Assembly: GCA_012031475.1 (NCBI GenBank) | Contig: JAAUTJ010000322.1 | Location: 1 to 6,017 of the forward strand | From: Leptolyngbyaceae cyanobacterium SM1_3_5 | GTDB lineage: Bacteria; Cyanobacteriota; Cyanobacteriia; Elainellales; Elainellaceae | Direction of reading: 5' to 3' | Length of the DNA stretch: 6,017 nt | In this document: one piece after another, positions 1 to 5,641 of the stretch | Position numbering within the stretch: the stretch's first letter is position 1 | Layout: every line of letters starts with the position of its first letter | Position numbers and translations under genes: made by a program | Notes under the pieces: generated by a model | Told to the model about the DNA's origin: nothing | The model's input: the letters and a program-made list of their open reading frames with translations, nothing else | Database searches by the model: none

Positions 1-521
1 CAATGGCGGCACGGGCGCGACTTGGCATCGGCTATCTGGCTCAGGAACCCAGCATCTTTCGGCATCTGTCCGTACAGGACAACATCTTGCTTGTCCTTCA
101 GCAAACGGGCGTTCCCCGCCGCGATCATCCTGCCAGACTGCATCAGCTTCTCAAAGAATTTCGGCTGGAAAGAGTGGCGAATACGCTGGGCATTCAGGTT
201 TCTGGTGGGGAACGACGGCGAACGGAACTGGCTCGCGCTCTGGCTTCGGGCGTGGACGGTCCCAAATTTTTGCTGCTAGATGAGCCGTTTGCCGGAGTTG
301 ACCCGATCGCCGTTGCCGAAATTCAAGAAATCATCGCCCGCCTGCGCGATCGCCAAATCGGAATTCTGATCACCGATCACAACGTCCGCGAAACTCTGGC
401 AATTACCGATCGCGCCTACATCATGCGCGACGGACAAATTCTCGCCTCTGGCAGTGCCGAAGAACTCTACACCAATCCGCTGGTGCGGCAATACTATCTC
501 GGTGATAACTTCCAGCCTTGA
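1..521 (+). CDS. lptB: LptB-like ABC transporter ATP-binding protein, 3' part
   Basis: This is the C-terminal 172 residues of the cytoplasmic ATPase that powers lipopolysaccharide transport from the inner to the outer membrane with LptFG and LptC. The 5' end lies outside the window. The first visible ATG (3) is internal, because the Walker A region that should precede it is missing. Seen in order (residues counted from base 3): Q-loop in YLAQE (about 11-15), ABC signature VSGGERRR (66-73), Walker B FLLLDEPFAGVDP (about 89-101, catalytic Glu94), and H-loop His126 in ITDHNVRETL. The run SGGERRR and the ending NPLVRQYYLG are typical of LptB rather than of LivF/LivG ATPases, which are the main alternative. 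The TGA stop (519-521) coincides with the first bases of an IS200/IS605-type right end, so the last codons or the stop may come from the element. The LptF/G permease gene is not visible nearby. Confidence 0.9.
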   Translation, partial: MAARARLGIGYLAQEPSIFRHLSVQDNILLVLQQTGVPRRDHPARLHQLLKEFRLERVANTLGIQVSGGERRRTELARALASGVDGPKFLLLDEPFAGVDPIAVAEIQEIIARLRDRQIGILITDHNVRETLAITDRAYIMRDGQILASGSAEELYTNPLVRQYYLGDNFQP

Positions 522-1193
522 CATCCTCCCCGGACTAAAGGCGCGGGGATTCCCCGGATTACTCCGTTGATTTTCTGCTTCGTCTGGTGCAGCGCTTTCG
601 ATGTGCCCCACCGTAGCGAGTGCCTTGCTCAAGATGTTGAGCGCAGCGTTGTGATCTCTGTCCAAAACGCAGCCGCAGGCGCAGATGTGCGTTCGCTGGC
701 TCGGCGTCTTTTTCACCCGCTTGCCGCAAGCCGAGCAGTCTTGACTGGTGTACTGCGGCGCAACTGCAACAGCCGCCACCCCAAACACACGGCCAAAATA
801 CTCAAGCCACCGACGAAACTCACCCCAAGCCGCATCGCTAATCGACTTGGCGAGATGTCGATTAGTGACCAGGTTGCGAATCTTCAGGTCTTCATACGCC
901 ACGAGGTCGTGAGACTTCACCACGCATCTCGCCAATTTGCAGGCGAAATCTTTGCGCTGACGTTGCACCTTCAGATGCGCTCGTCCCAGTTTGTTGAAGG
1001 CTTTTTTGCGGTTCGCAGACCCCTTTTGTTTGCGGCTTACTCGCCGCTGTGCCCGCTTGAGTCGCTGTTCGGCTTTGCGAAGATGGCGCGGGTTTTCCAC
1101 CGTGTTGCCTTCGCTGTCGGTCAAGAAGTGGCTCAAGCCCACATCCAAGCCGATCGTTTTGTGCGTCGGCTCCCTTCTGCCTTGCTCGATCGC
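522..1193 (-). pseudogene. tnpB: TnpB (RNA-guided nuclease of IS200/IS605), N-terminally truncated
   Basis: TnpB proteins are RuvC-type nucleases guided by an RNA made from the transposon right end. About 224 codons remain. The reading frame is recognisable from the base after the moaA stop (AIEQGRREPTHKTIGLDVGL) and keeps all three RuvC acidic positions: Asp in GLDVGL, Glu in VAYEDLKIRNL and Asp in LDRDHNAAL. The zinc ribbon cysteines are also present (CSAC and CAC-C). The N-terminal half, which binds the guide RNA and recognises the target-adjacent motif, is absent, and no start codon or ribosome binding site is in place. The first Met would be at 1148, encoded by ATG inside the GLDVG motif. 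The frame stays open through the right-end hairpin and on into the antisense of lptB, stopping only at 276-278. Some TnpB C-termini do run into the element end, so loss of the native stop is not proven. A functional nuclease is unlikely. Confidence 0.85.
524..556. repeat. IS200/IS605 right-end hairpin
   Basis: CCCCG (528-532) pairs with CGGGG (544-548), extended by T527-A549, around an 11-base loop containing CTAAAGG. The pattern CCTCCCCG...CTAAAGG...CGGGGATTCC is the familiar subterminal hairpin of cyanobacterial IS605-type elements. The usual longer stem (CCCCGCCC/GGGCGGGG) is partly eroded here, with GGAC and GGCG where the inner arms should pair. In active elements this region also forms the 3' end of the guide RNA made from the tnpB strand. 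Confidence 0.7.
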
Positions 1194-2180
1194 TCAGCCG
1201 CCAATCTGGGACATTGTGCGGGCATAGGCTCCGGTTGTGCCGGATTCGCGCTGCTTGTAGTTGATTTCGGGTTTGGCGGCGATCAGGGTTTCGACCTGCT
1301 GGCGTAGTTCAAAGAGCGGCTGGTTCGATCGCAACGCCGTTTTCAGGTCAAGCTGCCCAGTTTCGTTCAGCAGGCAGGGACGCAGCCAGCCATCTGCCGA
1401 AAGTCGCATTCGGTTACAGCGATCGCAAAAGCACTCGGACATCTGGCTAATGAAGCCCAATGTGCCTTTGGCTCCGGGAATTTGAAAGACATCAGCGGGG
1501 CCGTTGCCGCGCACCGTGCCCGTTTCCAGTCCCCAGCGGTCGCGGATTTGCTGCCGCAGTTCTTCCGAGGCGACCCAGCCGCGATCGCGAAACAGTCCGC
1601 TGTTGCCGATCGGCATAAATTCAATGAAGCGGACGTGCCAAGCGCGATCGATGCTCAATGCGGCCAGATCGAGAATTTCGTGGTCGTTGACGCCCGGAAT
1701 CACGACGACATTCAGCTTCAGCGGATCGAATCCAACTTGATGCGCGGCCTGAATGCCCTGCCAAACCTGCTGCCATCGCGACCTGCCGCGATTGCCGATG
1801 ATCCGATCGAACGTTTCTGGCTCCAGCGAATCGAGGCTGATGTTGAGGCGGCGCAGGCCAGCATCGTACAAATCTTGCGCCATGCCGGAGAGCAAAAAGG
1901 CGTTCGTGGTCAGCGAGAGGTCTTGCGTTTCGGGAAAGGCGGCGATCGCCCTGACCAAATCGACCACACCGGGACGTAAGAGCGGTTCGCCTCCGGTCAA
2001 CCGGAAGCGCGTGAATCCGGCAGGAATGAACACCTCGCGCAGCAGCAGAATCAATTCGTCCAGCGTCAGGACTTCTTGACGCTGAAGATAGGCAAGCTCC
2101 GCGCCTTCTGGCATACAGTACTGACACTGAAAATTGCAGCGGTCAATCAGGCTGATTCGCAGATAATCGATTTGATTCAC
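1194..2180 (-). CDS. moaA: GTP 3',8-cyclase MoaA
   Basis: MoaA is the radical-SAM enzyme that, with MoaC, turns GTP into cyclic pyranopterin monophosphate, the first step of molybdenum cofactor synthesis in the cytoplasm. The 328-residue length is normal. The N-terminal cluster motif is C15-x3-C19-x2-C22 (CNFQCQYC), followed by the SAM-binding FRLTGGEPLLRP. The second cluster motif is C252-x2-C255-x13-C269 (CDRC to RPC). The essential C-terminal GlyGly is present (SQIGG). The start is GTG at 2180. An in-frame TAA seven codons upstream excludes a longer protein, and the N-terminus MNQIDYLRISLIDRCN matches the family. There is no good Shine-Dalgarno at normal spacing: AAGAGG lies about 25 bases upstream inside a possible hairpin. 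The STAS gene ends 58 bases upstream on the same strand, so the two could be co-transcribed. The stop directly abuts the tnpB remnant in the same frame, with no room for a native terminator. Confidence 0.96.
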   Translation of the reverse strand: MNQIDYLRISLIDRCNFQCQYCMPEGAELAYLQRQEVLTLDELILLLREVFIPAGFTRFRLTGGEPLLRPGVVDLVRAIAAFPETQDLSLTTNAFLLSGMAQDLYDAGLRRLNISLDSLEPETFDRIIGNRGRSRWQQVWQGIQAAHQVGFDPLKLNVVVIPGVNDHEILDLAALSIDRAWHVRFIEFMPIGNSGLFRDRGWVASEELRQQIRDRWGLETGTVRGNGPADVFQIPGAKGTLGFISQMSECFCDRCNRMRLSADGWLRPCLLNETGQLDLKTALRSNQPLFELRQQVETLIAAKPEINYKQRESGTTGAYARTMSQIGG

Positions 2181-2189
2181 GCCGCTGGT

Positions 2190-2219
2190 GTCGGTAAGTT
2201 ACCTCTTGATTCTACCGAC
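2190..2219 (-). promoter_or_regulatory. Inverted repeat in the moaA leader
   Basis: GTCGGTA (2190-2196) and TACCGAC (2213-2219) form a perfect 7-bp inverted repeat with a 16-base loop, 9 bases from the GTG start of moaA. On the RNA strand the loop contains the only ribosome-binding-like sequence, AAGAGG. A smaller competing hairpin, GGTA-ACT-TACC (2193-2203), would sit between AAGAGG and the GTG and shorten their effective distance. Translational control is an inference. The structure is far too small for the known molybdenum cofactor riboswitch. Confidence 0.35.
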
Positions 2220-2238
2220 TGCGATCGATGCCGAAAAA

Positions 2239-2679
2239 TTAGGCAATTTTGGTAGACGATAGACCAAAGCGCGGAAACAGAATTTCGCCATCGGGAACGG
2301 TTGCCGCTTCGCTCAGCCAGTTGGCGCGATCGCGCAGAAAATCATCAAATTCTGATTCCGGCTGCGGTTCCCAATGCCCCAAGTTTTGCTGTCTCAATCG
2401 GTCTTGCTCTTGTGCCAGCAGCATCGACAGTTCCCGATTTGCGCCGTGAAAGGCGATCGATTTGCCCAGCCGAGCGGCCAGATGCAGCGCATTCCGAAAG
2501 ACGGCAATCAGGTCAGGGTCGATCGCGTCCAGCCAAAGCAAATCGACAATCACAGCCGGAGCTTGATGCAGGGCTTGATGTAGAGCTTGATGCAAATCGG
2601 CTTGCAGCGCCGCTTGATTAATCCGGCGCGGCTGAAGCACGGTAGGATGGGCAGCGATCGCGACAGCAGGTGAATTCAT
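2239..2679 (-). CDS. STAS-domain protein (anti-anti-sigma-factor-like)
   Basis: This 146-residue cytoplasmic protein has a STAS-like fold signature at about residues 20-90: a hydrophobic strand (APAVIVDLLWLDAID, about 40-54), then a helix (AVFRNALHLAARLGK) and the strand SIAFHGAN. STAS proteins work in partner-switching with anti-sigma-like kinases or as protein-interaction modules. The usual phosphorylatable Ser/Thr after the Asp strand (IDSSG-type) is replaced by IDPDL, so regulation by phosphorylation of that residue looks impossible. Residues 29-40 are three tandem LHQA units. The C-terminal third (about 95-146), rich in acidic residues and Trp, is not recognised. No kinase or phosphatase partner is visible. 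The ATG at 2677-2679 is the only reasonable start, but it lacks a clear Shine-Dalgarno. It lies upstream of moaA on the same strand and is divergent from cbiD. Confidence 0.7.
   Translation of the reverse strand: MNSPAVAIAAHPTVLQPRRINQAALQADLHQALHQALHQAPAVIVDLLWLDAIDPDLIAVFRNALHLAARLGKSIAFHGANRELSMLLAQEQDRLRQQNLGHWEPQPESEFDDFLRDRANWLSEAATVPDGEILFPRFGLSSTKIA
2560..2595 (-). repeat. Three tandem 12-bp units (LHQA) inside the STAS gene
   Basis: On the plus strand the unit GCTTGATG plus four variable bases occurs three times head to tail (from 2561, 2573 and 2585). In the STAS gene it codes for LHQALHQALHQA, residues 29-40. The 12-base period keeps the frame, so copy number can vary by slippage without breaking the gene. 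It lies in a helix just before the first core STAS strand. Confidence 0.8.
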
Positions 2680-2822
2680 AGTTCATCAAGTGAGTGACCA
2701 GCAGATGCTCGATCGGCAGGCGATCGATAGTTTCAAACTTGCAGCAAATTTGGTAAAAGCGGGAAGAGGGGCAACACCCCTTGATCGCTGGTTGATGTTG
2801 ACCGCTCATAGATGGAATCCAC

Positions 2823-3921
2823 TTGGCTAACTTCCGTTCCGGATATACGCTCCCTGTTTTTGCTTGTGCGGCTGCGATCGCCGCTTGGCGCTGGCTCAGC
2901 CAAGATCTTGCCAAGCTGGAAACCGTTGCGATCGATTTGGTTTCGCCAGCGGAAACGGTCGAAATTGCAATCGAGCAGGTCGCCCGCCTTTCTGCAACTT
3001 CCGCCCTCGCCATCACCCGCAGCGATCCCGGTGACAATCTTGACCTGACCCGCGACACGCCGATTTGGGCGATCGTTTCGATCGCGCCAGCCGACCAAAC
3101 CGAGGCGATCGATCTGCAAGGCGGCGAGGGCATCGGGCGGATGGCAAACGGCAAAGCGGCGATCTACGGCTATGCGCGGCAGTTGTTTGAGGCGAATTTG
3201 CGGCCTTTGATCGCGGAGGCCAAAATCACCGTGTCGATCGTGCTGCCCCAAGGTCGATCGCTGGCCGAACGTACGTCTAATGCGGCTTTTGGCGTGGTCG
3301 AAGGCTTGTCGCTGCTGGGCACGTCGGGCATTTCGCAGCCGCTCAGCGCTCCCGGTCAGCTTGAGGCATTTCGCGCCAGCTTGCAGCAGGCGCAATCGGA
3401 CTGTCTGGTGTTTTGCGTGGGCGAAAATGGTCTAGATTTGGCGGCAAAGATGGGGATTGAGCGCGATCGCCTGATCAAAACCGCGAACTGGCTGGGACCG
3501 ATGCTGGTCGAAGCCGGAGTGCAAAACATTCCCGCAATTTTGCTGTTTGGCTATCACGGCAAGCTGCTCAAGCTGGGGGCGGCATTTCCATCACGCATCA
3601 TCACGTCGCAGATGCCCGTCAGGAAATTTTCACCGCCTACTGCGCCCAAGTCGGCGTCCCCGATCTGCCTCAAATTCTTACCAGTCCCACAGCCGAAGCC
3701 GCGCTCGGTCATCTGCGCCAACTCGATCGCACCACAGGCAGCAATTGGTGAATCAGGTCTACCGCGTGATCACCGAGCAGATCGATCGCCGCGCCGCCGA
3801 CTACATCAAAGCCCACAGCGATCGCAGCGTCCGCGTTGGCTGTGTCCTGTTCGATCGCGATCGAACAATCATCAACACGAGCGAAATCGGGCGATCGCTG
3901 CTTCAGGACTGCTCAACCTGA
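2823..3921 (+). pseudogene. cbiD: Cobalt-precorrin-5B C1-methyltransferase CbiD, broken by two frameshifts
   Basis: CbiD methylates C1 of cobalt-precorrin-5B in the anaerobic cobalamin pathway. Three frames together give a protein of about 366 residues, the normal family length. Frame A, 2823 to about 3576 (251 codons), has RSGYTLPVFACAAAIAA, ALAITRSDPGDNLDLTR, GGEGIGR, RTSNAAFGVVEGLSLLGTSGISQPL and LLFGYHGKLLKL. Frame B, 3578-3748, carries HHHVADARQEIFTAYCAQVG and ends GSNW followed by TGA. Frame C, 3751-3921, gives NQVYRVITEQIDRR to the true stop. Each join is explained by one missing base: CTGGGGGCGGC where CTG-GCG-GGC-GGC or similar is expected (3573-3583), and TGGTGAAT for TGG-GTG-AAT (3746-3753). 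Both are in or next to G runs. Left uncorrected, frame A runs on to a stop at 4005-4007. The start is probably TTG at 2823; the ATG at 2812 is out of frame. It is either a recent pseudogene or a sequencing artefact. Confidence 0.9.
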
Positions 3922-3947
3922 GATCTTGCAGCAGTCTCAGCAACGCC

Positions 3948-3964
3948 CCGGAATCAATTTCCGG
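3948..3964. other. Small hairpin downstream of cbiD
   Basis: CCGGAA (3948-3953) and TTCCGG (3959-3964) form a perfect 6-bp stem with a 5-base loop, 26 bases after the cbiD stop. No T-run follows on either strand, so it is at best a weak or factor-assisted transcription end. Confidence 0.35.
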
Positions 3965-4064
3965 TCTGAAAGCGCAAACCCCAAAACGGGTTAGAACCTT
4001 GGCGTGATTGGCCGCTCAGTCAGTTTTGTGACTTGAGCTTTCAGGTTAAGTGAGTGCTGAGTGG

Positions 4065-4095
4065 TTGCCTGACCTCGGTGACTCAGATCAGGCAA
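4065..4095. terminator. Inverted repeat between convergent cbiD and coq4-like genes
   Basis: TTGCCTGA (4065-4072) and TCAGGCAA (4088-4095) are a perfect 8-bp inverted repeat with a 15-base loop, 12 bases beyond the stop of the Coq4-like gene and in the convergent spacer. A second, mutually exclusive pairing exists: CTGAGT (4057-4062) with ACTCAG (4081-4086). No T-run follows, so a bidirectional terminator is only a position-based guess. Confidence 0.35.
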
Positions 4096-4107
4096 GCCCG
4101 TGAATCG

Positions 4108-4722
4108 TTAACTGAGTGAACGAATGTTAAGTTCAGTTTGCCACTGCAACAATGGTTTGTCCCAGTTCTCTTCCCATTTCTGAGCAAAGAGGGATTTTGC
4201 CATTCGTCCCATCTCTAGCCCTTGCGCGATCGCCTGGATCAGTCGAGGTAGTTCACTCGGCGTAAGCAACGTAGCAGAAACGAGCGCATTCGCAATCAGC
4301 AGGGTTGCCAACGGATAGGGAAATTGGGACAAATGAAAGGCCTGTAGACCAATTTCGCCGACAGAAGACACATCAAACCCCGTGATAATGTGCCATAGAT
4401 CATGAGTTTGACCCAGCCGAGCCTCGACATAACTAGCGTCTGAGTCAATTTTGAGATAAGAGTACAAATCTGGATCGAAGCCCTGCTGTTTCATCCGAGT
4501 CGCATAGATGTATCCCAGCGAATCTTGAGGACATTGCATCAACTTTTCCAAATTGTGCGGAGGAGCCATGTAACGCGCCCGGATCAACGCAGAAGCCTCT
4601 AGATTGGACTGGAGCGACTTGGCAGCGAGATCAAAAGCCGGGGTTTCTACCAATGCCGTAGATAGCTCCCCAACAGACTGCAAGCTTTCTTCTCCAGCGA
4701 GCATTGCCGTAAAGGACTTCAA
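4108..4722 (-). CDS. Coq4-family protein
   Basis: This 204-residue soluble protein belongs to the Coq4 family. The hallmark zinc-type motif HDxxH-x11-E is intact: H107, D108, H111 and E123 in HDLWHIITGFDVSSVGE. Family-like stretches also include STALVETPAF, RYMAPPHNLEKL, CPQDSLGYIYATRMKQQGFDPDLY and LGQTHDLWH. In mitochondria, Coq4 takes part in C1 decarboxylation/hydroxylation of coenzyme Q precursors. Cyanobacteria make plastoquinone, so the role here is unknown. The frame opens with TTG at 4722 and a first ATG at 4704, both without a good ribosome binding site. The best start signal, ATG 4799 with GAGG 8 bases ahead, is in another frame and would add about 26 residues if one base were restored, so the N-terminus may be frameshifted. 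A TetR-type operator lies just upstream, shared with the tetR gene. Identity as Coq4 is firm. The start is not. Confidence 0.85.
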   Translation of the reverse strand: MKSFTAMLAGEESLQSVGELSTALVETPAFDLAAKSLQSNLEASALIRARYMAPPHNLEKLMQCPQDSLGYIYATRMKQQGFDPDLYSYLKIDSDASYVEARLGQTHDLWHIITGFDVSSVGEIGLQAFHLSQFPYPLATLLIANALVSATLLTPSELPRLIQAIAQGLEMGRMAKSLFAQKWEENWDKPLLQWQTELNIRSLS

Positions 4723-4799
4723 ATGATCAGCATTTGGAAATGAATTTGGTGCTGAATTTCAGCGTCAGACGGTTGATTCAACAGATTCAACAAGTTCAT
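4719..4799 (-). other. 26-codon ORF at the true-looking start of the Coq4 gene
   Basis: ATG at 4797-4799 follows GAGG (4808-4811) with an 8-base gap and is 20 bases downstream of a TATAAA box. It codes MNLLNLLNQPSDAEIQHQIH and six more residues, then meets TGA (4719-4721). That TGA overlaps the TTG codon (4720-4722) that opens the Coq4 frame. Most likely this is the native N-terminus, separated from the body by a one-base deletion or error. Alternatives are a leader peptide with translational coupling, or programmed frameshifting. Confidence 0.55.
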
Positions 4800-4820
4800 G
4801 ATTCAAACCTCATGGTTAAT

Positions 4821-4840
4821 TTATATCGAGCGCTCGTTTT
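4821..4840. promoter_or_regulatory. TetR operator in the coq4-like promoter
   Basis: The perfect palindrome CGAGCGCTCG (4827-4836) sits in a 20-bp block that is identical at 19 of 20 positions to the block in front of tetR (5471-5490). On the coding strand it is directly followed by TATAAA (4825 down to 4820), which fits a -10 box. The -35 is weak (TTTCGT at 4848-4843). Bound repressor would cover the -35/-10 spacer. Assignment to the neighbouring TetR protein is inferred from position and from the repeated site. Confidence 0.75.
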
Positions 4841-4886
4841 TTACGAAACACAGCATTTCTCTCCACGCATCCACTAGCAAGAAGCA

Positions 4887-5462
4887 TTAGTGAATAGCTG
4901 TTTTGTTTTGCGCGAAGTAAGCAATTAGCATTTGAGTTAGCAGATCAATTTGGTCAGCAAATGAGATTTTTGCATTGCCGACTTGCTCAATCAGCACACC
5001 GTTAATCAGCGTCCAGATGAATCGGGCGATTTTAGGCTCCTCAATCTCCAACAAATCGCTCATGCTCTGTTGATAGCGATCGTCCACCTGTTGAAAGATG
5101 GGGTTGACTTGGATCTCTTGCAAATCATTGTGCTGATAAAAATTGATCCAAACGATCGCTTGCTTCAAAAAATGTTCTTCATGCTGAATTAGAAGCTGAC
5201 CTAATGTCCGAATTCGCTCCTCCAATGTGTTTCCGACGACCTCCTTGAGTAAAAGAGCATCTTGGCGACTGATTTCATCTACAAGCTGCTCAAACAAAAT
5301 CTTTTTGCTAGAGAAGTAGTGGTACAGTGCCCCGGTCGATATTCCGATTTCTTGACAAAGCTGGCGCGTTGTCACATTCGCGTAACCTTTTTCCGCAAAC
5401 AGATCGAAGCATTTGAAAAGAATCTCTTTTCGCTGCTGCTCAACATCCACAATTTTTGGCAT
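4887..5462 (-). CDS. TetR/AcrR-family transcriptional regulator
   Basis: This is a 191-residue one-component repressor that binds DNA as a dimer through an N-terminal helix-turn-helix and is normally released by a small ligand held in the C-terminal domain. Residues 10-58 show the TetR pattern: QQRKEILFKCFDLFAEKGY, then NVTTRQLCQEIG, then ISTGALYHYFSSKKILFEQL with the typical YxYF element. The rest is a helical ligand domain without recognisable specificity. The ATG at 5462 is chosen. The frame is open to a GTG at 5501, but that start would place the operator and -10 box inside the gene. Downstream on the same strand lies the Coq4-like gene, whose promoter carries the same operator, so auto-repression and repression of that gene are likely. 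Base composition is more A+T-rich and without HIP1 sites, unlike the left half of the window, which could reflect acquisition. Confidence 0.92.
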   Translation of the reverse strand: MPKIVDVEQQRKEILFKCFDLFAEKGYANVTTRQLCQEIGISTGALYHYFSSKKILFEQLVDEISRQDALLLKEVVGNTLEERIRTLGQLLIQHEEHFLKQAIVWINFYQHNDLQEIQVNPIFQQVDDRYQQSMSDLLEIEEPKIARFIWTLINGVLIEQVGNAKISFADQIDLLTQMLIAYFAQNKTAIH

Positions 5463-5470
5463 AAAGGTCT

Positions 5471-5520
5471 TATTTCGAGCGCTCGTTTTAATATAGCCCA
5501 CCCGAACACCGTGTTGTCAA
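5471..5520 (-). promoter_or_regulatory. tetR promoter with overlapping operator
   Basis: On the minus strand a perfect -35 TTGACA (5520-5515) is followed after 19 bases by TATATT (5495-5490), and then immediately by the palindrome CGAGCGCTCG (5485-5476) within the 20-bp block 5490-5471. The ATG is 13 bases past the palindrome. The site lies around the expected transcription start, where a repressor would block initiation. The spacer is slightly long. Confidence 0.7.
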
Positions 5521-5593
5521 GACCAATAAAAACTATTTTTCTAATTTGAAGCGATCGAATAGTGCCCGTAAGCCGCTGCTAGTAACCTCTCAG

Positions 5594-5641
5594 GCATAAC
5601 CAGTCGCTTTGATACGGTTGGGTTCACGGGCGTTGTTAGAC
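5594..5641 (-). other. attC-like sequence at the end of the small membrane-protein gene
   Basis: On the minus strand GTCTAAC (5641-5635, fits RYYYAAC) contains the stop codon of the preceding gene, and GTTATGC (5600-5594, near GTTRRRY) follows 34 bases later. Stop codons lying inside the first core site are typical of integron cassettes. Against it, 48 bases is shorter than usual attC sites, the inner arms pair poorly, and no integrase or second site is visible. This is a tentative pattern match only. Confidence 0.25.

Larger units (their letters stand above)
519..1193 (-). mobile_element. IS200/IS605-family remnant (tnpB part plus right end only)
   Basis: This is a decayed insertion sequence of the IS200/IS605 type. 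The part nearest lptB carries the characteristic right end, beginning TTGACATCCTCCCC and containing a small GC-rich hairpin. The rest is tnpB coding sequence without its 5' portion. There is no tnpA, no left end and no target-adjacent motif, because the element stops abruptly at the moaA stop codon (1194-1196). The stretch contains no HIP1 octamer, whereas the flanking genes have several, which agrees with a foreign origin. The exact outer boundary at the lptB side is uncertain by a few bases. Confidence 0.8.

Noticed and set aside
276..521. Extension of the tnpB frame on the minus strand into lptB
   Set aside because: The open frame is antisense to clearly conserved lptB codons, so it is a by-product of the insertion and not part of the real protein.
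838..865. Perfect 9-bp inverted repeat CTAATCGAC / GTCGATTAG with a 10-base loop
   Set aside because: It lies inside conserved TnpB coding sequence (TNRHLAKSISD) and is best explained by codon choice; there is no sign of a separate structure.
567..1307. 246-codon plus-strand frame across the tnpB remnant and the moaA end
   Set aside because: It is antisense to recognisable TnpB and MoaA motifs and has no ribosome binding site.
2680..2822. Promoters in the divergent STAS-cbiD spacer
   Set aside because: Some -35-like hexamers are present (TTGAAA on the minus strand, TTGCAG on the plus strand), but no properly spaced -10 box could be matched.
2733..3395. 220-codon minus-strand frame opposite cbiD
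   Set aside because: It is a shadow of the conserved cbiD reading frame; the protein is rich in Arg and without family features.
5463..5501. Longer TetR protein starting at GTG 5501
   Set aside because: It would put the operator and the -10 box inside the coding region; the ATG at 5462 gives a standard TetR N-terminus.
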